From DAOUAE01 sp034433795 (GTDB lineage Bacteria > Chloroflexota > UBA6077 > FW602-bin22 > DAOUAE01): 64,000 nucleotides of DNA. Below, piece after piece: positions 7,001-13,397 of the stretch. The stretch lies in contig DAOUAE010000002.1 in the NCBI GenBank assembly GCA_034433795.1, forward strand, positions 124,001-188,000, read 5' to 3'. Position numbers and translations under genes: made by a program. The stretch's first letter is position 1; each line of letters starts with the position of its first letter. The notes beneath the pieces were generated by a model. The model was not told where the DNA came from. It searched no databases and saw only the letters and a list, made by a program, of their open reading frames with translations.

Positions 7001-9620
7001 CCGCCACGTTCATCAGCAGCCCGGCGAAGGAGTCCTCGGTCCACTCTGGCAGGTGGTCGGCCAGCCGCTCCAGCACCGCCTCCGCCTGTTCGCCGAACAG
7101 GGTCGGCAGGAGCGAGCGGGTGATATAGCCGGCGCTCAGATCGCCGGCTCCACCCCCGGCCCCCAGGATCACCGCCGTCCGCTCGCGCGCCGGGGGCGCG
7201 TCGAGATAGCCGGCGTCGGCCAGGGCCGCCCGGACGACCAGGAGGGTGAGCAACTGGAACGGCTCGATCGAGGCCAGGGTGCTCGGCGGCATCCCGAACG
7301 CCACCGGGTCAAAGGGAACCGGCGGGAGAAAGCCGCCCCAGCGGGCGACGATCCGGTCACGGGCGGCCGGATCCGGGTCGTAGTAGAGGCGCCAGTCCCA
7401 CCGCTCCGGCGGCACCTCGGTTATGGCGTCGACCTTGTTCATAACGTTGGCCCAGAGGGCCGCCAGGTCCAGAGCGCCCGGCAGAAGACAGGCCATGCCG
7501 ACGATAGCCACCGCCGCCGGCGGAGGCGCCGGCTCGGCCGACGCGGACCCGGGCAGCGCCTTCAGCCAGGCGGTGCTCCCCTCAGCGACCTCGCGGTGCA
7601 GGTCGGCCAGCGCGCAGACGCGGTCGCGCAGGGCCGCCACCTGGCCGATCATAAACAGCCCCCGCTGCCACTGCTCGGCCGGGTCCACCGCCACCAGTTT
7701 GGGGACTGCCTGGTCCTGTCCAAAGCGGGGATGGCGGTCCACCCCTTTGGCGGCGATGCGCAGCCGCCCGACGTTCAGTTCCTCCAGCCGCTGGCGCACC
7801 ACCTCCGCCGTGGCGCCCGCCCGCAGCAGGCGCAGTTTCTCCTGCTCGAACTGGTCGACGTACGGGGAGGGCAGGCAGCGGGTGAGATGTCCAGCCCCGC
7901 TCTCCAGGAGCACCGTGCCCTGGGCCGCCAGCGCCGCCTGCTGGAAGCCCGGGACGATGGCTCCCGTCTGGACTGCCTCCTCGGTGAAGAGGTAGGCCGT
8001 CCCCATGAGCAGACCGACTCGCACCCCGCGCTCGGCCAGCGGCGCCGCCACCGCCGCCACCATGGCGGCCGAAAGCCCATCGTGGATCCCACCGGCGAAA
8101 AGCACGTGGTAGTCCCCGGCGGGCCCGTGGGCCGCCAGGTGCTCCTCCAGCTCCGCGACCATCAGCTCCCAGAGCACAAAACTCGTCCGCGGCCCCACGT
8201 GTCCCCCACACTCGCGCCCCTCGAAGACAAAGCGTCGGGCCCCCTCGGCCAGAAAGAGCCGGAGCAGCCCTGGCGATGGGACGTGGAGATAGGTCGCGAT
8301 CCCCGCCTGTTCCAGCTGCCGGGCCTGGTCGGGGCGCCCGCCGGCGATCAGAGCGAAGGGAGGACGGGCCTCCTGGATCGCCGCCAGCTGTTCGGCGCGC
8401 AGGTCGGGTGGCACAAAGCCCAGGATGCCGACGCCCCAGGGGCGGGAGCCCAGGCGCGCCCGGGTCTCCGCCAGAAGCGCGCGCACCTCCTCCTGACGCA
8501 TCAGGGCCAGCGCCAGAAAAGGCAGGGCGCCGTTCGCCGCCACGGCCGCCGCGAAGTCGGCCTGGTCGCTGACCCGCGTCATCGGCCCCTGGACGAGGGG
8601 ATAGCGTGTCCCGTGGGCTCGGGCCAGCGGCGCACCGGCCTGCCACGGACTGAGGTCCCGGGCCACCCGAACGTGCTCCCGGAGCGCCGCCCGCAGCCCC
8701 TGGAGCAGCCGGCCCACGGTCGGGAAACGCCGGGCCAGCGGGGCGGCCAGCGCCACGTCCTGCCCCACCGCCAGCAGACACGCGTCTGGTGAGCGCCAGT
8801 CCACCCGCGACCGCACCGCCTGCCGCCAGGCCTGACGGCGGTCCGCCAGCGCCCCGGCCCCCAGCCGGAGGGCGGTCTCCTCGGCCCGCAGCGTCTCCCA
8901 CAGACCCGCGGCGGGAGCGGCGTACCCCCGGAACCGCGCCCCCAGTCCCTCGCCCAGGCAGACCGTCTCGCTGCCATCCAGCCCGGACAGACGCTCTTTG
9001 AGGCTCGCCGGCAGCGGCGACTCCCGGGTCAGGAGCAGCTGACTGTCCAGCACCACGCCGGCCGCGCCGGCCACACCGGCCGCCCCCACGGTGTGCTGAC
9101 CGATGCCGCCATAGGCCCAGACCGGCCGCCGGGCGGTCCGCCGCAGACGCTGGAGGAGAACAAAAGTGGTCTCCTCGCCGACCCATCCCCCGGCCTCGTG
9201 CCCCTTGGCCACCAGCGCGTCAACCCCGACCTCCTCGCCCAGGTCGGCCTCGGCCTGGTCCGTGACCACCAGGAAGACCCGACAGCCGCGCGCCCGCACC
9301 CGGCGAACCAGCTCAGGCAGTCGCGCCGGCGCCGTGGGCGTGAGCAGGACGGTGGTCAGGCTGGCCGGAGCCCGGCCGAGGATCAGATCCAGCCCGGCCT
9401 CATCATCTCCATCCACCAGCACGCCGTAGGGGCCCGGGCCGTGGCGGGCCAGCGCCGCCAGCGCCGCCTGGACCGCCTCCGCGGAGGTGGTGAACTCCAG
9501 GTTGAGAACCCCCAGCGCCCCCGCCCGGGCCGCCGCGATGGCCAGCGCCGGATCCGGCCAGCCGGCCGGGGTCAGGACCAGAAAACCGCTGTCACGGTCC
9601 ACCGACACACCCCTGCACAC
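3732..9620 (-). CDS. Secondary-lipid/PUFA-synthase-like megasynthase: NMO-NMO-KS-AT-ACP
   Basis: Multidomain type I synthase. Residues ~1-310 and ~333-650 are two nitronate-monooxygenase/2-nitropropane-dioxygenase-like TIM barrels (first with KGHEAGGWVGEETTF, second with GRECGGHVGPRTSF), the fold used by the PfaD enoyl reductase. KS spans ~704-1148 (VDAACASS, Cys894; EAHGTGT; IGHTKATAG). AT spans ~1261-1560 (GQGSQYVGM; GHSYGE, Ser1364). After a Pro/Ala linker an ACP follows with LGVDSIKR, phosphopantetheine Ser1830. The last ~90 residues are Arg/Trp-rich and overlap the KR frame, the mark of a frame break near 3990; the intended protein is probably one ~2,740-residue NMO-NMO-KS-AT-ACP-KR-DH enzyme. 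The first start is GTG 9620; a GTG at 9602 preceded by AGGGG is an alternative start. Confidence 0.88.
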   Translation of the reverse strand: MCRGVSVDRDSGFLVLTPAGWPDPALAIAAARAGALGVLNLEFTTSAEAVQAALAALARHGPGPYGVLVDGDDEAGLDLILGRAPASLTTVLLTPTAPARLPELVRRVRARGCRVFLVVTDQAEADLGEEVGVDALVAKGHEAGGWVGEETTFVLLQRLRRTARRPVWAYGGIGQHTVGAAGVAGAAGVVLDSQLLLTRESPLPASLKERLSGLDGSETVCLGEGLGARFRGYAAPAAGLWETLRAEETALRLGAGALADRRQAWRQAVRSRVDWRSPDACLLAVGQDVALAAPLARRFPTVGRLLQGLRAALREHVRVARDLSPWQAGAPLARAHGTRYPLVQGPMTRVSDQADFAAAVAANGALPFLALALMRQEEVRALLAETRARLGSRPWGVGILGFVPPDLRAEQLAAIQEARPPFALIAGGRPDQARQLEQAGIATYLHVPSPGLLRLFLAEGARRFVFEGRECGGHVGPRTSFVLWELMVAELEEHLAAHGPAGDYHVLFAGGIHDGLSAAMVAAVAAPLAERGVRVGLLMGTAYLFTEEAVQTGAIVPGFQQAALAAQGTVLLESGAGHLTRCLPSPYVDQFEQEKLRLLRAGATAEVVRQRLEELNVGRLRIAAKGVDRHPRFGQDQAVPKLVAVDPAEQWQRGLFMIGQVAALRDRVCALADLHREVAEGSTAWLKALPGSASAEPAPPPAAVAIVGMACLLPGALDLAALWANVMNKVDAITEVPPERWDWRLYYDPDPAARDRIVARWGGFLPPVPFDPVAFGMPPSTLASIEPFQLLTLLVVRAALADAGYLDAPPARERTAVILGAGGGAGDLSAGYITRSLLPTLFGEQAEAVLERLADHLPEWTEDSFAGLLMNVAAGRVANRFDFGGLNFTVDAACASSLAAVYLGVRELEAGTSDMVIVGGVDTLQNPFAFLCFSKTRALSPSGRCRPFDAQADGIAISEGLVALVLKRLADAERDGDRIYAVIRGVGGSSDGRDRSLTAPRPAGQLRAFRRAYAQAGFSPATVGLFEAHGTGTVAGDQAEIESLTALLAEVGARPQSAAIGSVKSLIGHTKATAGAAGLAKVALALAHRVLPPTLAAQPHPQLTAPTSPLFLNTEARPWLSTEDTPRRAGVSAFGFGGTNFHVVLEEYTGAYLEEQTVDLMPRSAELFLWRGESPAALMAQLEPLLAALERGARPRLADLASAVDHRATSGGPATLAIVARSLDDLREKLQAARALLAQAPERHHDARGVHFSAAPLAAAGQVAYLFPGQGSQYVGMAREIALLFPEARASFEEADRVLAGAFDRPLSRFIYPPPAFTPAEEQRQQAALTATRVAQPALGATAVALFRVLQACGVSPQMVAGHSYGEFVALWAAGCFDTVTLLGLAEARGRYLQEETTAEAGTMAAVEAGPEELAPLLADLEVVLANLNAPRQTVISGSRAAVEEALARCAAQGLRAQRLPVACAFHSPLVAPAQRRLAARLSETPIAAPRLPVFANADAAPYPEDPPAVAARLAEHLVRPVRFVEQIRAMFAAGARIFVEVGPRAVLTGLVGRILDGEPHLAVAVDQPGRSGLEQLLNALAALAAEGVVIRTDRLFARRPIQPLDPAALRREEPPTSSATVWLVDGGRAWSAAGARPRPQPLRGVLPERVARPDPPADGRAEAPAPGAALAPAGPLASVGPATVAPLPEGRATVMVQFQELMRQFLATQQRVMLAYLGATPPASPPEAAPPAPVAARAVDQAPPPVEASGSAPERPGTPGAVDGIRPTTDLPPAVPAEATGTASRAPGAVVDPAALLERVRAVVAERTGYPPEMLGPEADLEADLGVDSIKRVEIVGLLARRLARPDRPPADLEALSRSRTLRQLVERLSAWLGMVGRQRGRRRWRRLALLRADRPIQRSDGFSSGFIPCRRSRPGPGWPCRAGWWWSTRGVVWGSGSPSGCGRGAAGSSGWVWRGRWTRR
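3983..4005 (-). other. Apparent frame break between ACP and KR
   Basis: Coding-strand sequence here has two GGGG runs close together. The ACP frame is good up to LSAWLGMVG, and the KR-side frame is good from ETEGSTAVEAARPFES. Adding one G to a run joins them without loss. Past this point the ACP frame becomes Arg/Trp-rich for ~90 residues. Reads as an under-called homopolymer; a programmed -1 shift is less likely but possible. Confidence 0.65.
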
Positions 9621-9831
9621 TGCCCAGAGGAGAGGGGGGCACCCGGCGCAGCAGACGATGGGACCGCGCTGCTCCCAGCGCGGCCAGGGGCCTGCTCCCT
9701 CTCCCCAGGCTGTCAGTGATTGTAAAGAGCGGCGGCGCCCCAGGGTGTGAAACGCATCACTGAGCCGGCGCGCCGAAAGTCCCGGGACCGCCCGGGGCGA
9801 TCAGCCCACCGCCAAAGCGCAAGGGCAGCGC

Positions 9832-9862
9832 GGAGCCGCAGACAGCGCTGTCTGCGGGCTCC
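9832..9862. repeat. Perfect 18-bp palindrome inside a longer inverted repeat
   Basis: GCAGACAGCGCTGTCTGC (9838-9855) is a perfect palindrome, flanked by GGAGCC and GGGCTCC which extend the pairing. It lies in the ~465-bp intergenic region between the divergent megasynthase operon and the rpsF operon and has no T-tract on either side, so it is a better candidate for an operator than for an intrinsic terminator. The rest of 9621-9928 shows only GC-rich sequence with no convincing gene; TACAAT on the minus strand at 9719-9724 is a weak possible -10 for the megasynthase. Confidence 0.55.
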
Positions 9863-9928
9863 GGTGCCATCCCACCGGCCAGACCCCGCCGCGATGGCCT
9901 CTCCCCGCGGGCCCGACGGGGAGGCGCG

Positions 9929-9958
9929 TTGTCAGGGGGGCGCGGGAGATGCTATAAT
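9929..9958 (+). promoter_or_regulatory. Promoter of the rpsF-ssb-rpsR operon
   Basis: TTGTCA (9929-9934), 18-bp spacer, TATAAT (9953-9958) preceded by TGC, an extended -10. One of the best promoter matches in the window, as expected for ribosomal protein genes. Start of transcription expected near 9965. Confidence 0.85.
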
Positions 9959-9964
9959 CCCACG

Positions 9965-10088
9965 GGCGCCCTAAAGAGCGCCGATGGTGGCCCTCTGGCC
10001 ACCTGCCTCACTTTCCGCTCCGGGCCAGTCCCGGCTGCGCACGTCGGGACCCGGACCCGGGGCAAGCCCAGGGAAAGGAGTCCGCTTG
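9965..10088 (+). promoter_or_regulatory. Structured ~120-nt leader of rpsF mRNA
   Basis: Between the promoter and the rpsF start the leader can form at least two GC hairpins: GGCGC...GCGCC around 9962-9981 and GGTGGCC-CTCT-GGCCACC around 9985-10002, followed by a GC-rich stretch up to the AAAGGAG ribosome site at 10074-10080. Many bacteria autoregulate this operon by S6:S18 binding to the rpsF leader; I cannot confirm the consensus binding motif by eye, so the regulatory role is inference. Confidence 0.45.
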
Positions 10089-10382
10089 GTGCGCCAACGC
10101 GAATACGAGGTCATGTACATCATCAGCCCCGAGGTCAGCGACGAGGCCATCCCACAGGTTGTCGAACGGGTCAACAAATGGGTGGCCGACCTCGGCGGCG
10201 AGGTCACGGCCGTCGACGAGTGGGGTCGGCGCCGGCTGGCCTACCCGATCCGCAAGTTCCGCGATGGCTACTACGTCGTCATGCGCTTCCGGGCCCGGCC
10301 CGACGTGACCACCGAGTTTGAGCGCAATATGCGGCTGGCAGAGGATATTCTGCGACACCTGCTGGTCCGTGTGGAGCGTTGA
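10089..10382 (+). CDS. rpsF: 30S ribosomal protein S6
   Basis: 97 residues, normal for S6, starting VRQREYEVMYIISPEV and containing the family pattern WGRRRLAYPIRK. Binds 16S rRNA together with S18 in the platform of the small subunit. GTG at 10089 is chosen since it lies 8 nt after AAAGGAG; a TTG three bases upstream is possible. The open frame extends further upstream but that part is leader. First gene of rpsF-ssb-rpsR, the common order in bacteria. Confidence 0.95.
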   Translation: MRQREYEVMYIISPEVSDEAIPQVVERVNKWVADLGGEVTAVDEWGRRRLAYPIRKFRDGYYVVMRFRARPDVTTEFERNMRLAEDILRHLLVRVER

Positions 10383-10411
10383 GTGCGTGTGTGGTAGAAA
10401 GGAGTGAGGGG

Positions 10412-10825
10412 ATGGCAGGGTCGTTGAACAAGGTGCTGCTCATCGGCAACGTCGGGCGCGATCCGGAACTGCGCTACACGCCGAACGGCAAGCCGGTGGT
10501 CTCTTTCACGGTGGCCACCAACCGCGTCTGGACCGGCCCCGACGGCGAGCGCCGCGAGGAGACCGAGTGGTTCAACGTCGTGGCCTGGAACCGGCTGGCG
10601 GAGCAGTGCAATGAATACGTCCGCAAGGGGCGCAAGGTCTATGTCGAGGGGCGCCTGCACACCCGCTCCTGGGAGGGCCAGGACGGGCAGCGCCGCTACC
10701 GGACGGAGGTGATCGCCACCGACGTGCGCCTGCTCGACCGCCGACCGGCCGAGAGCGTGCCCGAGGACACCTTCGCCGCCGAGGAGCCCGAGCCAGCCGA
10801 AGACCACGAGGAACTACCGTTCTGA
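10412..10825 (+). CDS. ssb: Single-stranded DNA-binding protein
   Basis: 137 residues. The OB-fold starts at SLNKVLLIGNVGRDPELRY and includes WFNVVAWNRLAEQ and KVYVEGRLHTRSW; the acidic tail ends in EDHEELPF, the usual C-terminal peptide that recruits repair and replication partners. The ATG at 10412 has AAAGGAG 7 nt upstream; a longer frame from 10379 lacks this. Lies between rpsF and rpsR as is typical. Confidence 0.96.
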   Translation: MAGSLNKVLLIGNVGRDPELRYTPNGKPVVSFTVATNRVWTGPDGERREETEWFNVVAWNRLAEQCNEYVRKGRKVYVEGRLHTRSWEGQDGQRRYRTEVIATDVRLLDRRPAESVPEDTFAAEEPEPAEDHEELPF

Positions 10826-10851
10826 GCCCCACGAAAGGAGGCTGAACTCTT

Positions 10852-11220
10852 ATGGCCACAGAGACGACCGCTACCCCGGCGGGTGCCACCCCGCCGGCCC
10901 AGCCCACGGCCGCGCCGAGCCAGGCGCCGGCCGCCCAGAAAAAGAAGGAGCGCGCCAAAGGGCGCTACGTTCCTCGCCGCAAGGTCTGCGCCTTCTGCGC
11001 CGACAAGGTCGACGACATCGACTACAAGGACCTGGCGCGCCTGCGCCGCTACATCTCCGACCGCGGCAAGATCGAGTCGCGCCGCAAGACCGGGACCTGC
11101 GCCAAGCACCAGCGCCGGCTGGCGCAGGCGATCAAGCGGGCCCGCCTGATCGCCCTGCTGCCTTTCACCGCCGAGCACGTGCGGGAGATGGGCGGCCCGG
11201 CGGTCCTGCGCGGCCAGTAA
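10852..11220 (+). CDS. rpsR: 30S ribosomal protein S18
   Basis: 122 residues, longer than the usual 70-90 because of an Ala/Pro/Thr-rich N-terminal extension of ~40 residues before KKKERAKGRYVPRRK. The core carries the zinc-type cysteines (VCAFCADK and GTCAKHQRRL) and the typical IKRARLIALLPF end. Forms a heterodimer with S6 on the 30S platform. Start ATG has AAAGGAGG upstream. No rplI follows, unlike in many genomes. Confidence 0.95.
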   Translation: MATETTATPAGATPPAQPTAAPSQAPAAQKKKERAKGRYVPRRKVCAFCADKVDDIDYKDLARLRRYISDRGKIESRRKTGTCAKHQRRLAQAIKRARLIALLPFTAEHVREMGGPAVLRGQ

Positions 11221-11287
11221 CCGCGCCGCCCCCCGCCCGCCAGTCGTCCCCCGCGCTCTCGGTCAGCGGTCTGGGCTGTCTCCGGCG

Positions 11288-12157
11288 ATGACGGCGACCC
11301 TGTCTCCCCGCGAACTGGTCATCGGCCCCTACCGGCTGCCGCTGGGCCGCCGGACGCTGATCATGGGCGTCCTCAACCTCACCCCCGACTCGTTCTCCGG
11401 CGACGGGCTGGCCGGCGATGTGGCCGCCGCCCTGGCCCGCGCCCGTCAGTTCTGGGAGGAGGGCGCGGACATCCTGGATATCGGTGGCGAGAGCACCCGC
11501 CCGGGGGCCGAGCCGGTGCCGGTCGCGGAGGAACTGCGCCGGGTGCTGCCGGTGATCGAGCGGGTGGCGGCCGAGGTCCCCCTGCCGATCTCGGTCGACA
11601 CCTACAAGGCGCCGGTGGCCGCCGCCGCTCTCAAAGCCGGCGCCCACATGGTCAACGACATCACCGGCCTGCGGGGCGACCCGGAGATGGTGCGGGTGGT
11701 GGCCGAGCACGGCGCGGCCCTGGTCATCATGCACATCAAGGGCACCCCCCGAACGATGCAGCAGAACCCCACCTACCACGATCTCATCGGCGAGATCAGC
11801 GCCTACCTGGCCGAGGGCCTCGCCCTGGCCCACCAGGCCGGGATCCCCCGCGAGAGCATCGTCATCGACCCCGGTATCGGCTTCGGCAAAACGGTCGCCC
11901 ATAATCTCGAGATCCTGCGCCGGCTGGGCGAGTTCCGCGCCCTGGGCCAGCCGATCCTCATCGGCCCCTCGCGCAAATCGTTCATCGGCCATCTTCTGGG
12001 CGGGCTCCCCCCCTCCGAACGTCTGGAGGGGACCGCGGCCACCGTCGCCCTGGCCATTGCCCACGGCGCCGACATCGTCCGGGTGCATGATGTGCGGGCG
12101 ATGGTCCGGGTGGCCCGGGTGGCTGACGCCATCGTCCGTGGACCGGCGGATGGCTGA
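11288..12157 (+). CDS. folP: Dihydropteroate synthase
   Basis: 289 residues, TIM-barrel enzyme that joins p-aminobenzoate to hydroxymethyl-dihydropterin diphosphate in folate synthesis. Seen: MGVLNLTPDSFSGDG (signature 1), DIGGESTRPGA (signature 2), VNDITGLRG, and IDPGIGFGKT. No clear Shine-Dalgarno precedes the ATG, and the 67 bp after rpsR hold no promoter or terminator that I can see. It overlaps folK by 8 nt, a two-gene folate unit. Confidence 0.95.
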   Translation: MTATLSPRELVIGPYRLPLGRRTLIMGVLNLTPDSFSGDGLAGDVAAALARARQFWEEGADILDIGGESTRPGAEPVPVAEELRRVLPVIERVAAEVPLPISVDTYKAPVAAAALKAGAHMVNDITGLRGDPEMVRVVAEHGAALVIMHIKGTPRTMQQNPTYHDLIGEISAYLAEGLALAHQAGIPRESIVIDPGIGFGKTVAHNLEILRRLGEFRALGQPILIGPSRKSFIGHLLGGLPPSERLEGTAATVALAIAHGADIVRVHDVRAMVRVARVADAIVRGPADG

Positions 12158-12674
12158 GCGGGTCCGCGCCTTCATCGGCCTGGGCGCCAACCTGGGCGAC
12201 CGGGCGGCCACCATCCGACGCGCCCTGGCCTGTCTGGCGGCTCTTCCAGCGACCGTCGTCCGACGGGTCTCCCACCTCTACGAGACCGCCCCCTGGGGCA
12301 AGCCCGACCAGCCGTGGTTCCTGAACGCCGTGGCCGAGATCGACACGGGTCTCCCGCCCCACGATCTCCTGCGGGCCCTCAAGCAGATCGAGACCCGGCT
12401 GGGTCGCCTCCCCGGCGAACGTTGGGGGCCCCGGGTCATCGACCTGGACCTTCTGCTGTACGATGAGATCACCCTCCGCACGCCCGACCTGACCATCCCC
12501 CACCCGTACATGGACCAGCGGGCCTTCGTCCTGGTGCCGCTCCAGGAGCTCTGGCCCGACTACCAGACGGCCGATGGCACCCCCATCGCCCAGGCCATCG
12601 CCCGGCTGCTCCCCACCCAGCCGGTCCGGCTCTGGGGAGCCCTGACGCCGCCTCCGCCCACCGACTGTCCCTAG
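12150..12674 (+). CDS. folK: 2-amino-4-hydroxy-6-hydroxymethyldihydropteridine pyrophosphokinase
   Basis: 174 residues. AFIGLGANLGDR at the start, RWGPRVIDLDLLLYDE (magnesium/ATP-binding aspartates) and PHPYMDQRAFVLVPL are HPPK hallmarks. Transfers pyrophosphate from ATP to the pterin alcohol, the step just before FolP. ATG at 12150 is inside the end of folP (8-nt overlap), so coupled translation is likely. Confidence 0.95.
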   Translation: MAERVRAFIGLGANLGDRAATIRRALACLAALPATVVRRVSHLYETAPWGKPDQPWFLNAVAEIDTGLPPHDLLRALKQIETRLGRLPGERWGPRVIDLDLLLYDEITLRTPDLTIPHPYMDQRAFVLVPLQELWPDYQTADGTPIAQAIARLLPTQPVRLWGALTPPPPTDCP

Positions 12675-12706
12675 ACCGTTCCCCCCGGAGCGAGCGTGCG
12701 ACCGGG

Positions 12707-12735
12707 TGGACAGGTCGCCGCCGGTGCGGTAAAAT
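12707..12735 (+). promoter_or_regulatory. Promoter upstream of the uracil-DNA glycosylase gene
   Basis: TGGACA (12707-12712), 17-bp spacer, TAAAAT (12730-12735), each one mismatch from consensus, 35 nt before the GTG at 12771. It can drive the downstream genes up to lap, which follow closely. Confidence 0.7.
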
Positions 12736-12770
12736 CCCTGCCAAGAGCCTGGCTGTGGTGAGGTGGAGCG

Positions 12771-13370
12771 GTGACCACTCTGGCGGAGATCGATGCCGAG
12801 ATCGTGGCCTGTCAGCGCTGCCCCCTGGCCCGGACGCGGCTGAAGGCGGTGCCCGGCGAGGGGCCAGCCAACGCCCGAATCATGTTCATCGGCGAAGCCC
12901 CCGGCTGGCACGAGAACCAGCAGGGCCGCCCCTTCGTCGGCCCGGCCGGCCAGTTCCTCGACGAACTGCTGGCCTCAATCGGCCTGAAGCGCAGCGAGGT
13001 CTACATCACCAACGTCGTCAAATGTCGTCCCCCCAACAACCGTGACCCCCAGCCAGCGGAGATCGAGGCCTGCCGCGATTATCTGGAGCGGCAGATCGCG
13101 GCGATCTGCCCCCGGGTGATCGTGACCCTCGGCCGCTACTCGCTCCAGCACTTCCTGCCCGGGGCCACGATCAGCAAGGTGCACGGCCAGCCCCGAACGG
13201 TGGACGGACGGGTCGTCGTGCCGATGTACCATCCGGCGGCCGCCCTGCACCAGCCGACCCTCCGCCGCACGGTCGAAGAGGACTTCCAGAAACTGCCGGC
13301 GATTCTGGCCCGCCTGGAGCGCGCGGCCGAACCGCCCCCGGAAGTCCCCCGGCAACTGACGCTGTTCTAG
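12771..13370 (+). CDS. Family 4 (4Fe-4S) uracil-DNA glycosylase
   Basis: 199 residues. Removes uracil from DNA in base-excision repair. GEAPGWHENQQGRPFVG is the family 4 motif A and HPAAALHQP the C-terminal catalytic-loop motif. Four cysteines in the pattern CQRC near the N-terminus, then KCRPPNN and EACRDYL, ligate the iron-sulfur cluster. GTG start at 12771. The C-terminus ends PRQLTLF; such a hydrophobic tail could be a clamp-interacting peptide, which is only a guess. Confidence 0.93.
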   Translation: MTTLAEIDAEIVACQRCPLARTRLKAVPGEGPANARIMFIGEAPGWHENQQGRPFVGPAGQFLDELLASIGLKRSEVYITNVVKCRPPNNRDPQPAEIEACRDYLERQIAAICPRVIVTLGRYSLQHFLPGATISKVHGQPRTVDGRVVVPMYHPAAALHQPTLRRTVEEDFQKLPAILARLERAAEPPPEVPRQLTLF

Positions 13371-13397
13371 TCCCTGGACCCCACGAGGAAAAGACCG

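Noticed and set aside
6195..8792. 865-codon plus-strand open frame inside the megasynthase
   Set aside because: Low-complexity composition and opposite to conserved KS and NMO domains; GC-driven absence of stops.
9621..9928. Small gene or tRNA in the largest intergenic region
   Set aside because: No cloverleaf, no frame with a ribosome site and plausible composition; only GC-rich sequence with one palindrome.
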